Origin: Congeria kusceri | Taxonomy: Eukaryota > Mollusca > Bivalvia > Myida > Dreissenidae | Assembly (NCBI GenBank): GCA_027627225.1 | Contig: CM051029.1 | Coordinates: forward strand, 14,001,659 to 14,065,658 | Length of the DNA stretch: 64,000 nt | Reading direction: 5' to 3' | In this document: one piece after another, positions 36,074 through 48,292 of the stretch | Layout of the letters: the number at the start of each line of letters is the position of its first letter | Position numbering within the stretch: position 1 is the stretch's first letter | Notes under the pieces: model-generated | What the model saw: only the letters and a program-made list of their open reading frames with translations | Told to the model about the DNA's origin: nothing | Database searches by the model: none | Program-made: the position numbers and the translations under genes

Positions 36074-36330
36074 ACTTTTTAAGAAGTTTTTTTTTTTTTT
36101 TTTTTTTGGTGATCCGATTCTTTATTTACCTCGTCCATAGGTATGTGCAGGTCGAGGTCATCCTGCTCCATACCTTACAATGTTTGATGTTAGTAGACAG
36201 ACAGTTATAAAATACAATAAAAGTTAGTGTATAATAATATTTGTTGAGTTGTCTTAACATCTTTATAGATTACTGATAATGTTATAGAAGATGCAAAATA
36301 AATATGTTTAAGAAACTTTTTAAGAAGTTT
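36074..36330 (-). mobile_element. Poly(A) retroposon with 16-bp target-site duplication
   Basis: The word ACTTTTTAAGAAGTTT flanks the insert at 36074-36089 and 36315-36330. Read on the minus strand, the insert is about 205 bp ending GAGGTAAATAAAGAATCGG...CACC, then about 20 A residues. The AATAAA sits roughly 15 bp before the A tail. These are the marks of target-primed insertion of a polyadenylated transcript: a 5'-truncated processed pseudogene, SINE or LINE end. The source RNA is not recognised. The intact duplication implies a recent event. Confidence 0.8.
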
Positions 36331-36339
36331 ACAAAAGAC

Positions 36340-36565
36340 TTCACTAAGGAGCTTTGTGGATATGGCCCCACGAAACAGACGAAATATGCGATCTTCAATG
36401 GCTGACTGGGCCAACATTGTCTTCACCGAAGATCTTGCTTGACTATAACCGGATATCGCGCATGTGCTGGGGTAAGGTGAACGGTTTACCGGATGTTGTT
36501 TGCACGAGGGGGCAGTATGCAGATGGGTCCTTGATGGCTTGAGGCGTTGCTATGAAACATTATAA
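36340..36565 (+). pseudogene. Tc1/mariner-like transposase fragment
   Basis: One frame reads RNMRSSMADWANIVFTEDLA, matching the DWxxVxFTDE block of Tc1-like transposases around the second catalytic acid. The next frame continues LDYNRISRMCWGKVNGLPD and YADGSLMA, matching the block that normally runs through an RVWRR-type motif to GGSVMVWG. So at least one frameshift and a stop break it. Terminal inverted repeats were not found. The left part is cut by, or adjoins, the poly(A) retroposon's target site. Confidence 0.6.
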
Positions 36566-36799
36566 AATTAAGAATCATGAATATTGCTAATGGGAATTTG
36601 AGATCCCAGATACATGTTTTACCAATCCCACACGAAAGCCAGGGCATGATTCCCGTACTCTAAAAAAGTTCCGTGTCACGTCAACACGCTCCAAAACAAC
36701 CACGTTCGAATGATGGGGTGACCTGCGTTTGCTATGCCATGTTTGCGACAACAGAACAACTTGCAAGAACCGGAAGCTGACATTCTGTACGCAGAAGGT

Positions 36800-37140
36800 C
36801 ACCCATTCTCGCACACCGGCTACATTTCATTCACCTCTGTAGACTGCTCGGAAAGGAGTCCCAACTCATGCACGTGGCTTTAGTCACATGATCATAACAT
36901 TCAAAAGCAAAATGCCATCCAATCATTTTGTTTACATATGCAAACTGATTCCGGCATAAATGGGTATGAAACTAGTTCTCATAATAAAAATCAAAATTAT
37001 TATGTTTTGTCTCCAGTTTTAATAATTTAAAAACCATTTATTATTTTTTTCCGGTCTGACAAGATTCTTGTCATTGAGCCCATTGCAGAGGTGTATGGCG
37101 AGAGCAACGAACGACAACTCAGCTGGGAGATTACAAAACA
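36800..37140. repeat. Dispersed repeat pair, copy 1
   Basis: This matches 55910-56290 in the same orientation. Shared phrases include GCACACCGGCTACAT, TTCACCTCTGTAG, GGAAAGGAGTCCCAACT, ATGCACGTGGC, CATATGATCATAACATTCAAA/CACATGATCATAACATTCAAA and GACAAGATTCTTGTCA. It ends GAGAGCAACGAACGACAACTC. Copy 2 has extra sequence in the middle. No coding capacity or terminal structure is evident. Confidence 0.8.
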
Positions 37141-37144
37141 CCGT

Positions 37145-38810
37145 ACTTCAGAAACAATGCATGCTATAATGATCACATATGTGACTGTGGATTTTGCTAT
37201 TGAAACTAACGAACAATAAGACATGTGATAATTTTATTGTCGCTTGTATTTTGCCGAATGTGAAATTTACGGAAAATCCAGGTGGATAGATTACCGAGGT
37301 AAAAGACAACAAAGACCGGATTAATATAATTTAACATCGCACACACATTTTATTTTATGGAATCATTCAGTTCCAAATCAAAATAATTCTATGTTCTATT
37401 TAATGAAATTATTTGAAGAACTGTTGCATTTGTTGTTTATTGTAACATAATTGTTGTATATGTATCATTTAATTACAACTATAATCCACCACAACAACCA
37501 AAACAATAATTGCGACTGCTGCATTTGTTTTCTTTGGGATTACTGTTTAGTGAGGGTATCAAAGGCACATACTTCTTTGCGGTTTAGTGTGTTTCGTTGT
37601 TGTTGTTTTCACGGAAAATATAAACTATATTTCTGAGCAGGGCGAATGGTGCAACAGTGCCATCGGTTTAAGGATGTGGTCCACTCACATACATACACGA
37701 ATTACTACAATGTACTTTATATACACAATATATTTTTATACACAATAATAAAACAACAGCAACCATGATGTGTATGGATTTTTGACGAACAAAACTGTCG
37801 AAATGTATGGACTTGAGTACATTTCTTGCATATGTCACCACCGATATATTTACGCTTGTAACAAATCAATAACTACTCAAACTGGAAGTTACACAGCACA
37901 CATTTTCGCCATAATAGGAGGACATAACATACGAACAAAATGTTATTGAAAATGCACAACCACAATTACGCTAGCTCATTCACATGTTTCAAAATTCCAA
38001 GGCTATGAAGAACTTTTTGAAAACATAATACTTCGTAGATGAATAGACACAAAGCGCAAACTTCCCTCCAAAAACACCACAGTTTTTCCAACAATACTTA
38101 TTTACATTTTACTTATTTATTTATGTAATGTACTTCGTGTAATATATATATATATTTTACTAAGTAAGTATGTGTCACAAATTTTGGGAAAAATAACAGG
38201 TGAGTTCATATTTTCCAGCGAGACCGATGCTCTATTTTTACAGTATGTTCATATTATAAATAATACAGACTTATCTTTGATGTCCGACATTTGCGCAGCC
38301 GCATCGCACAGTACACGTTCATGTTTTCATTAAGTTTCACGAACACAAATGTTCACAAATAATACAGTTAATAATGAAGAAATATTCACATATCGCCGTA
38401 AGGCCAAACAGTCATTTGCATTTTGAACATGTTCTGAACAAATTTATAAAATTAAATTCCACTATATGTTAAAATTCCAGATTTACGAAATGTCCACTTT
38501 GTACTGTCATAATTACTCAACATCTATATATACACTGTCCAAAACACTTGAATTCTTACCTATAATTGTGTTTTAACACTACACAAGGCGTACATGAAAC
38601 TATTGTTCCGTTACTTTTGCGATTGCTGTCCTGTAAAAATTCGTGCATTCCCATTCGGAGATTTTGTAACAATGTACAGGTAGTATACATTCCCCTCTTA
38701 CAAACTTTAAGGCGCTCTCGCACGAGTTCATATTATTTTGACCAGGGCCCATAATTGTAATTAGTTTTATGTTATTCTTAACTAAGATTTAAGATAACTA
38801 AACATGCACA
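37145..38810. other. AT-rich non-coding sequence
   Basis: No supported gene. A short (TA)n run lies near 38142-38155. Confidence 0.4.
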
Positions 38811-38811
38811 T

Positions 38812-40368
38812 TTGTCACGAAACACAACCATGCATCAGAACCGTGCAACACAACCACGCGTCACAGCCGTGCAACACAACCACGCGTCACATCTATGCAA
38901 CATTACCACACGTCACATCAAAGTAACACAACCACGCGTTACATCCACCCAACACAACAACTCATGCGACACATTTTGTCGTCACATCCACGCAGAATAA
39001 CCATGCGTCCCATCTAGGCACCATAACCATGCGTCACATCTAGGCATCATAACCATGCGTCCCATCTAGGCACCATAACCATGCGTCACATCAATGCACC
39101 ATAACCATGCGTCCCATCTAGGCACCATAACTATGCGTCACATCTAGGCACCATAACCATGCGTCACATCTAGGCACCATAACCATGCGTCCCATCTAGG
39201 CACCATAACCATGCGTCCCATCTAGGCACCATAACCATGCGTCCCATCTAGTCACCATGACCATGCGTCCCATCTAGGCACCATAACCATGCGGCCCATC
39301 TAGGCACCATAACCATGCGGCCCATCTAGGCACCATAACAATGCGTCACATCTAGGCACCATAACCATGCGGCCCATCTAGGCACCATAACCATGCGTTG
39401 CATCTAGGCACCATAACCATGCGTCCCATCTAGGCACCATAACCATGCGTCCCATCTAGGCACCATAACCATGCGTCACATCCATGCAACATAACAACGC
39501 GTCACATGCTCGCAGCACAACCATGCGTCACATCCACGCACCATAACCACGCGTCACATCAATGCACCATAACCATGCGTCCCATCTAGGCACCCTAACA
39601 GTGCGTCCCATCTATGCACCATAACCATACGTCCCATCTAGGCACCATAACCATGCGTCACATTCACGCACCATAACCATGCGTCACATCAATGCACCAT
39701 AACCATGCGTCCCATCTAGGCACCATAACAATGCGCCACATCAATGCACCATAACCATGCGTCGCATCTAGGCACCATAACCATGCGTCCCATCTAGGCA
39801 CCATAACCATGCATCACATCTAGGCACCATAACCATGCGTCCCATCTAGGCACCATAACCATGCGTCCCATCTAGGCACCATGCGTCCCATCTAGGCACC
39901 ATAACCATGCGTCACATCCACGCACCATAACCATGCGTCCCATCTAGGCACCATAACCATGCGTCCCATCTAGGCACCATAACCATGCGTCACATCTAGG
40001 CACCATAACCATGCGTCCCATCTAGGCACCATAACCATGCGTCCCATCTAGGCACCATAACCATGCGTCCCATCTAGGCACCATAACCATGCGTCACATC
40101 CATGCAACACAACAACGCGTCACATGCTCGCAGCACAACCATGCGTCACATCCACGCGTCACATCTGCGCAACACAACCACGCAACACAACCACAAGTCA
40201 CATCCACGCACCATAACCACGTGTCACATACACGCAACATAACCACTCATCACATACACATACCATAACCATGCGTCACATACACGCAACATAACCACTC
40301 ATCACATACACATACCATAACCATGCGTCACATACACGCAACACAACCATGAGTCACATAAACGCAAG
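38812..40368. repeat. Large minisatellite, 26-bp unit containing CCATGCGTCCCATCTAGGCA
   Basis: About 60 units over 1.55 kb. The centre is homogeneous (CCATAACCATGCGTCCCATCTAGG variants). Both edges carry diverged units of the type CACAACCACGCGTCACATCC. A distinctive block starting AACAACGCGTCACATGCTCG occurs at 39493 and 40111, 618 bp apart, showing a higher-order duplication of about 24 units. Homogenised centre and ragged edges are the expected result of unequal exchange. A plus-strand 62-codon frame over the left edge is a repeat artefact. Confidence 0.97.
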
Positions 40369-40369
40369 A

Positions 40370-41835
40370 GCAGACTGTGTACACTTGGCTTAAGGCAGAG
40401 TAATATAATATTGGCCTAATACATTAATTATAGCCAATTTATTGACTGGCATTTTGATTACACAATTGATGGGATAATAACAACGTACTATACTGATACT
40501 TAGCACCGCTTAAATATACTTAGTAAAATAAATTTAGCTACAACTAGGATGTCAGCAAATCTAAAATCATCCTTAGGTGGAAAGTTGACATTGTTTATGT
40601 GTCATTTTATTATAACATTGTGACATTTATGCCAAGCACAATGACCAGTACTATAAGAAAAAAGGAAATGCTATTCATTTAATGATAAGTAAATGAAATA
40701 TATTAACTTTTATTTTTGTTGCAGAACCTATTTTACTCAGTATACATGTCACCGATGCCATTTTGCTTAAAAACTGTAGATGCCTGTTGGAAATGTTTGG
40801 CAGCCTACAGACTTAGGGCAACTGACTTTTCATTCTCTGCAATTCATTGTAAAATTAATAAATATTTTTCTTAATCAATGTTTATTGGCATATAGAATGA
40901 CAAAGAGTTGTTAATTGGCAGATAAAAAACGATAATGAGAAGAAAAGAAAAACAGTGCATAAAAGAGAGCAAAATAACAATGCGTACATAGAAAAATAGT
41001 GTAAATAGTAAATACCGTTTTGTTTATGGGTAATCATTAGTTGAAATTGATAACAATATATAAAACGTTTATAACGCTAAACGATGGATTAATTTGGAGT
41101 GTTTGTTGTATTAATTAAAATTGTTGACAACACATTAATCACTTACAAAACGTAAATAATGCAGGGCTTTACGGCATAGTGGTAATGGTGATGGCCTTTT
41201 AAACAGGAGGTTTCGCTGGGACTGAATTGTTTTTTCTTTAAAAAAAATCCTTTTCTTGCTACCATACTTGAGCTCTGTATTTCCGATGCTTAAATCTGTC
41301 AAGTTAAGACATTTAATGGCATACTTCAAACATGTAAAATTCTGTGAACAAGTTTCTTTAAAGCATCTGTAGTTGTGGGCCTAATGACAACACTGTGTGC
41401 CATTATTATTACTGCTTATTGTCATCAACTCAGGACCCTCTCTGGAGTCGTGGGGACTGAGGTCTTGCAAGGGGCCAGAGTTCGATGTTTTTCTACAATT
41501 TTGGGGAACTAAAAGAATAATGTTGACAGAAAATTAACTTTTAAATGCAGATGATATTAATGCTATTCAATGACCAGCAATACTTATGATCATATTATGA
41601 AGTTTAATTCCAATTGAAATATAATTGCAACTTTAAACTGCCTCTTCTTCAAACATTGGAGATTTTTTCACTGAAACAGGGGCCAACAAATCTGCCCAAG
41701 CAAGGAGAATGGGACGTTTATTTGGCCATCATCCCGGTCAATTTATTATTAAATCCTTCCATATAGGCCAGAATAATGCTTTCTACAAAAAGTTCATTCT
41801 TTAAGTGTGACTTTGGAATATTGATATTTTGGCAG
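40370..41835. other. AT-rich non-coding sequence
   Basis: No supported gene. The 64-codon minus frame at 41135-41329 is not recognised. Confidence 0.4.
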
Positions 41836-41840
41836 ACACT

Positions 41841-42146
41841 AAGAACTGGTTCTACACAGGAAATGGACTTTCTAACAGATACTAGACAATGGTTTTACCC
41901 AGGAAACAGACTTTCTTTGACAATAAAAAAATGGTTCTTATCTGGAAATGGACTTTCTTACAAATACAAAGAACCGAGTCTACCCAGGAAAAATTTGTTT
42001 TTTTTTACATACACGAAGAACTGGTTCTAACCAGAATATGTACTGGCTCACAGACATTAAGAACTGGTTCTACCCAGGATACGGGACTTACTCTCTGACG
42101 CCAAGAACTTTTTCTTCCCAGGCAATGGACTTTCTCATATGTGAAC
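41841..42146. repeat. Seven diverged tandem units of 43-45 bp
   Basis: Units start near 41841, 41884, 41926, 41970, 42015, 42059 and 42103 with AAGAACTGGTTCTACCCAGG and related forms, then usually AATGGACTTTCT. The unit length rotates the reading frame, producing overlapping open frames in all three frames. I treat these as repeat artefacts, not a gene. Confidence 0.9.
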
Positions 42147-42149
42147 AAG

Positions 42150-45100
42150 ACAAGAGTTATGAAAAATAAAAATCTCGAATCTCGAACGCATATATCAAAC
42201 TTAAGCAATGGAAACTGTAATTATTTGGATTTCGCATACATGTGTAAACATTTGTGTTGATAACACCTATAATCACTTCTTAAACATTAGACATTATTTG
42301 ATAACGGATTATCTGTGTAATATCCAAGATATTTACCGTTGTTATTCAGTCACTGTCTGTTTATTAATTGTACGCCTAGTTCCGACTGTACGCAATCATC
42401 AGTTGCGCGCTTGAAATACAATTATGTACGCTTAATTGCGATTAGCGATCAACACAAATTTAAGAAATGTTCGATCTTCCTTGATAATTATTATATATAA
42501 TGACTGTGTCAATTCATGGTGACATATCGATATTTATTATACATTTTTGCTTAATAGGAATCGCGCGTGTTTGTCCGTACGTCCGAATGTGTGTACGTCT
42601 CTAACAATGTTTAAAGCTCAAATGAACTATTCAAGCACTATATCTCATTGAAGCAATGCATAGATATTTATATTCATTGACGCATTTCACATGCCAACCA
42701 CAGTCTAACCTGTCTTACGAGACCACCCCTGGCGTTTCATAAAAGTGTTATATTAACACAGGTATTCACTTAATGCAGTGTGATTGGCACATGCAGCTGG
42801 TTGTTTATTGTACATGTGTGTATGTGATATACTCATATACATTTTGTATGTTCATAAAGAATAAAGGAATAATAAAGTAATTTTGAAGATATTTGTTTTA
42901 TTTATTTCTTGATTTAATTGTGTTGTTTATTACAGTGTATATGTCGTATTTGACACAGGGGCGTCGGTAACTTTTCAACATTGGGCAAACGAGGGGGCGG
43001 GGCTTCCAGATTTAGACATTCTGTGCATTTCAATTTCAGAGTATAATATCGCATATTATACTATTTCAGGGACTGTATTGATGAATGTATTGGACGCAAT
43101 AACTACACGAATATAATATTATCACATTTATTTTATTTGTGCAATTTAATAATTATGTACATGAAATCCTATTTATAAACTGGTAAACACTATCAATAAT
43201 TTTTGGATGCACATACAAATATCATATGATAAAATATGAAATATTCACACAATAATAATACCAGTATATGAAATATCAACACTTATTTGTATGTTGCAAA
43301 TCACTGAGGGTTGAGTGAACGCTGTTCTGTAATTTCTTTCCAATCGAACGTTTCTGAAAATTGAATGTAGCTGGTTGTTTGGTACATTTATATTCAATGA
43401 AAATAACAGAATGGGACATGAATTCAGTTGTCTTGACATTCGAGGCTAAGATTTAAGTTATAGTTATTATAGAATTATTAATATATTTTGCGTATTTGAA
43501 AAGTCATCTTTGAAACTTACCGACAAAGATGTTTTCTGTATATTGTTTACAACAATTACCGTCAACCTTAATAAGTGGCCTCTACGAGAAACATACAGGC
43601 ACTAATTTGCACCAATCAGTATCAATGTCATTATTTATGAGATGTATGACACACGGGCCGTTGATTGACACGGATTAAGGGTCAGCATGATGGATGGTCA
43701 TTTAATTGACCGCGTGGAAGTGTGACCGACTTTAAACAACAGAGGAGGCGCTATTTTCCAATTTTCCAAGGGCGGCGAAATTTATACATGACGATAACTT
43801 GCCGAAATATTTGGGCGGCGACCGCAGCCCCTGCCGCTCCATTACCGAGGATCCTGTTACGCAAGTGCATTAAATAACATAATCGCGTGCATTTATCTTT
43901 ATGTACATTTGCATTATAGATTTGTGTACATGTATAAACATACCATAGAAACACACATGTATTTACATACATGTATTTTAATATAATATGATATTTACAC
44001 ATATTTGCATACACACAAGCATACACACACTTATATTCCTTCACTAACAGGGTCTCAACCTTTATTTGCTTCAATTTCTCTCCATTTATTGCAATCTCTC
44101 CTAATTCATCACTATAGTGTCCATTTATGACTGTAGAAGCTTATGGTATCCCTTGTTGACCGCATTGTTTTATTTTTTCTGTTCATGTCGCAGACCTCGA
44201 TTATGGTGAGTGATGGTTCTAGTGGCTTCGTCTTCGGCGTTTATTCTGCTAAGTTGGATTCGTCGTTTAATTGACATCCACTTGCTGCGTCGTCGAAGTA
44301 CATGTAATACAACAGGATCCAACTGAAATGCATTTCTACAAGAAATATAACTTACACACTTTCGTTTTCTTTTTCAGTAAAACAACTACAGTTGACGTAT
44401 CATTTGGTTTTAAAATTATTACAGTCTTACATATAAAATTATCGTCTAGAAAATGCGGACAGAGAAAATTAACATAAATTGACTTGTACACATTAAATCA
44501 AGTTATAATTACTTTTGAACATAACTGTTCAGATCGTTTTCATTGGCAACTAATCGTACAGTCTAAGTTTGACATTTTGTAACTAGTCGTACAGTCGAGT
44601 CACGATGGTTGGTTGGACAGTATGTCTGATTTCTCCTCGCAAAACCCATTCTCTTTAATTAAATGAATTATGATGGACTTAAAAATGAAGTATTTATCAG
44701 TGTTTACACAAAAATACACCAGCAACCATCAACACAAATGAAATAAATGACTACAAACTTATTATTTTTATTTAAAAATCAAAACACTAAGTGATACTGT
44801 CTGCTAAAACAAGTTCTCTTAAAATACTAAGCATAACCGACAAAGTATATTTACGTAATGTCATGATATGTGTTCGGATAACTTAATTTTATTTATATTC
44901 TGCTGCGAAGTAAAATATAAAATTAACAATTTGAGTCACTTACTGCATTTTCCGCTGTTTGCAAATAACTGATAATCGGCGTACAGATCACCAAATTCCG
45001 GTTAAAATCACTGTACGCTTTTTTAAACATGATAGACATTCCCAATCCTTAACTTACTTACATTCATCGCAAAATAATCATTTGTTGACACAGTGACTCC

Positions 45101-45175
45101 ATGCTGGCGGTTTATATCGGTTAACACGATTGATAACGTTACCATTTTTCTGTTAAATACATGCCCATTTAAATT
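42150..45175. other. Non-coding sequence
   Basis: No supported gene. A 107-codon minus frame (43751-44074) ends in a locally GC-rich part (GNGAAGAAVAAQ), which I could not assign. The rest is AT-rich with short TACATG runs. Confidence 0.35.
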
Positions 45176-45177
45176 GG

Positions 45178-45480
45178 TTTGTTTGTTTGGATTGTTCGCC
45201 GTGATTAATAGTATTTTGGTCTGATCTCAACGGTCAATAAACCTACTCAAACTTGTCCATGGTCAAGCTTAGCCGATCTAAGCGGTTTACCAGTACTAAG
45301 TGTACATACTTATGCCAGTAACAGACATCTGCCATACTTGAATAAGAGGTAGGGGGAGAATGGCCGTATAAATAATTTCATAACGAATCCTTGCACAAGT
45401 CATGTGGCCTGGCTAGGGTTCGAATTCACGATCCCTTGATTGACAGTCCAGTGCTTTACCGACTGAGCTAGCCGGGCCCA
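45178..45480 (-). mobile_element. Full-length tRNA-derived SINE (copy C)
   Basis: Read on the minus strand it starts GGGCCCGGCTAGCTCAGTCG (A box), carries the B box (AATTCGAACCC) and then the same body as copies A and B, and ends CCAAACAAACAAACC. Head, body and tail are all present. Divergence from copy B is substantial (several mismatches per 50 bp), so the copies are not recent sisters. Confidence 0.93.
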
Positions 45481-45484
45481 TGAA

Positions 45485-47265
45485 AACCGTTGAATAAGTG
45501 TTAGTTTACACAGCTCTTGATTGTGTTAAAGCACGTTAATAAATTCTGTCATCAACGTGTTTGCGTATTTTTGACGAATGACGAACATTCTTATTCCGGT
45601 GATTGTATAAGGGAGCTGGTTATTTATATCCACAATTATAACCCTTTCCATTGGCTGTCCATTGTTTTATAAACAAGAATTAAACTCGGGCAAATAGAGA
45701 AAACGACGATAATGTAATGTAAGACGCAAAGGCAGACGAACACATGTTGCACGTTACAGTAAATGTAGTATATAAAACGCCAACAAAATACATTATTAAA
45801 TGTAAATTAAATGAGCATTAAGATTAAATTATTAAAATCTTTCATGTAATTATACAAAATGACGTAATGTTCAACAAGTACGTACTACTTTCTGTGCTGC
45901 GCGTTTTTTGTTTGCTGCATCTTGTCACTAAATTTATATTAAAACATTGTAAACAAATTGGCATGACTCGTTATCCTCAATTTGATGTACTGTCAAATCA
46001 GGATTTGCATGATTTTACTGCACTTTCTCGTTTATTAAATAATGCAATTAAACGGAAATTTTCTTTCAGTATGCTCAGTAATACGTTGTGATGGGTTTCG
46101 AAATACCAAGGTACACTATAGAAACGCTTAGTATGTAGCAATTGGACATTCAATCAACTTACTTGATAAACATTAACATATCGTAATAATGTTTGCGTAC
46201 ACACGCTAATGTCAAAACAAAGCGGGCGGTAATAGTTTAATTATACAATGCTTAGTAATATTTCGATTGTTTTTTCTCAACATTGTTCTAAACATTATGT
46301 CCACAATATTCTCTTCTTCTCTTCGCTACACGTCCACACATTACCGATAAAGTTTGCTACTTGTGGGAATACATGACCATAACCTTAAAGCTATTTCTTT
46401 ACAAGGCAATAATCCCGTGCGCATTATTTATTTGCATGCATCGACTTACATCCCTTCATATGTGACAGTGTAGTGACATGTCTGAATAGTACATGTAGTA
46501 CACACTCTGTATGTGTATATAAATGTTGATTATACATATATGTAGGAATTTAATCACGCATAACCTGACTTGAACCAATGTTATATTTACCAAGGCGGCT
46601 GTGAGACAAATATGATGGTACACTGTATTACGTGTCGTGTGGTCTGTTTGCACCCAAAATTGGTCAATACATCCTTTGGATATAAAAACCATGTACCCGC
46701 CTCTTAGCTACATTGAACCTGATACCGCCTGAGGAAATACCCGAATGGTTTATCTGATCTCGAAGTGAAATCCATATCATTCAAACTTAAAGCATTCTTC
46801 GGTGCATTCCAGTACATCTTGTATGTCTATGCATGAGAGTTTTAGAAATGTTTGCAGCCTTGCACTATTAATGTTTAACTTAAGCATAAGTCGTATTTCA
46901 TGCATTTGAATCACAAATTATTTACAACATATGATTACTTTTTTAACAAGCAGGTTATATCTGTAGTGGTTGTTGTAAACAGAATTGCAAGATTCTCTTT
47001 CAGTTATAATAGTAAACATGAATTCAACATCTCTGCACGGATAGAAGGTATTGTGATATTGTCTTACTTTCAGAAGATATTGTGGCAGGTTTGCAAAACA
47101 ATATATTGGCGATTTTCATGTAATTTTCGGCATTTAGCTCCTACTCAAATGTTTTTTTTAATGTATCTCATAGAAAGCATATTAAACTATCTGTTTTACG
47201 TTTTTAGCTATAGATCTTCACAAAACAGCAAACAACAACATAAAACTTAATAATAAAATAAAATT
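45485..47265. other. AT-rich non-coding sequence
   Basis: Several open frames (longest 46900-47250, 116 codons, hydrophobic) lack recognisable domains and look like AT-rich chance frames. Nothing else is supported. Confidence 0.3.
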
Positions 47266-47271
47266 AACTGC

Positions 47272-47277
47272 TTTATT
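47272..47277 (-). terminator. Possible polyadenylation signal AATAAA
   Basis: AATAAAGC on the minus strand, about 290 bp beyond the stop of the tail exon at 47567. Confidence 0.35.
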
Positions 47278-47566
47278 CAAATTCGATTTAAACCTAGTCA
47301 AAATAAAAACTATGCCAAAAGAAAACAGATAATATATGCCGGTTAATCCACCGATGTATAATTGCTTTACTAAAGTTCAAACCTTAAATAAAATGTGTGT
47401 ATGCATTCATTTCAAACTTTTTTTGCAACAAATGTACAAGAACATTTACTGAAAACAATGCAATGAAGGGTTTCGATCTACTCCATAACTATACCCATAT
47501 ACGTAATGCTACATGTATATATCGACGGGCAATGAAACAATATATTTAGTTAAACTATGCCACCAT

Positions 47567-47754
47567 TTAAAGAGAAGACACCTTCATATTAACGTATGTC
47601 CGATCATCAGTTGACATCGCAGTTTGTGACCCCTTTCTAAACTGCCTGTCTGAAGAAGTCTGGTTGTCCCGCGTTGAGCCGTAAGAAGAGAGGCTCGAAT
47701 ATCCACGGAATTCAAGTTGTGCAAGTGTCTCATACTTATTGTCATGGCCAAAAG
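47567..47754 (-). CDS. Terminal exon: tyrosine-rich cytoplasmic tail of a putative receptor
   Basis: The acceptor (a pyrimidine-rich run ending GCAAACTCTCCAG) is followed by a phase-1 exon of about 61 codons ending in TAA. The product is polar and carries signalling-type tyrosines: KYETLAQL, GYSSLSSYGS and DDRTYVNMK. YxxL motifs can serve as ITAM/ITIM halves or sorting signals. YVNM fits the YxxM consensus for PI3-kinase p85 SH2 binding. Both readings are family knowledge, not shown here. Candidate exons upstream on the same strand (48.25, 49.41 and 50.21 kb) suggest a single-pass receptor. The membrane-spanning exon was not found. Confidence 0.5.
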
Positions 47755-47938
47755 CTGGAGAGTTTGCAATATTATGTAAAGCAAAATAGAAAGATGCAAG
47801 CGTTATGTTTGAAAACTGTGGCATCGAAAGAGGGTGTAAGATATTGATTTTGAAACTGCGTTCCTTTGAGTGTTAACAAATACCAAATATAGGAGTATGA
47901 TTCCGGAGATAATTCGTCTATTATTACATGTGATTGTT

Positions 47939-48100
47939 AGTGAAATGATGAAATGTACCCTTAGTGAAATGATCAAATGTACCATTTGTGAAATGATGAA
48001 ATGTATCCTTAGTGAAATGATTAAATGTACCCTAGGTTAATGATTAAATGTGCCCTTAGTGAATGATCAAATATACCCGTAATGAATTGATCAATTAATC
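47939..48100. repeat. 24-bp tandem repeat, about seven units
   Basis: Unit GTGAAATGATGAAATGTACC + CTTA, with drift to the right. It lies within the presumed intron between the receptor-like exons at 47.75 and 48.25 kb. Confidence 0.9.
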
Positions 48101-48245
48101 AATTCGTACGGTCCCGATTGAGAATTATCGGGGTATAATCAATTTGTTTTCTTCACACTTTCATTACATAACATAACATAATGTCCAAAATGCATCACTG
48201 GCTTAAAGGTTGTTCAAACATTATTGTTCGGAAAAAATAGATTAC

Positions 48246-48292
48246 CAAATCTGCATGTTTCATAACTTCCATCTGTCTGTGTGTCGTTTGCT
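48246..48292 (-). CDS. Candidate 47-nt internal exon of the receptor-like gene
   Basis: Flanked by TTGGGTTTAATTTCAG (acceptor) and TTTG then GTAATC (donor). Read in phase 2 to phase 1 it gives ANDTQTDGSYETCRF, another polar tyrosine-bearing segment that joins in phase to the terminal exon at 47754. The other two frames give a stop or a phase mismatch. An exon this short could be chance, but phase agreement with the next exon supports it. Confidence 0.4.

Noticed and set aside
36587..36814. 75-codon minus frame next to the Tc1-like fragment as a transposase N-terminus
   Set aside because: It is on the opposite strand to the transposase blocks, and I could not match it to the helix-turn-helix part of that family.
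38812..40368. CRISPR array (regular 26-bp repeats)
   Set aside because: There are no unique spacers between repeats, units are contiguous, no cas genes are present and the sequence is eukaryotic.
43751..44074. 107-codon minus frame with a GNGAAGAAVAAQ segment
   Set aside because: The alanine/glycine run comes from a short GC-rich patch. The rest is AT-rich chance sequence without splice or polyadenylation support.
46900..47250. 116-codon hydrophobic plus frame
   Set aside because: Hydrophobic content is expected of AT-rich DNA. No domain is seen, and it lies close to the 3' end of the better-supported minus-strand gene.
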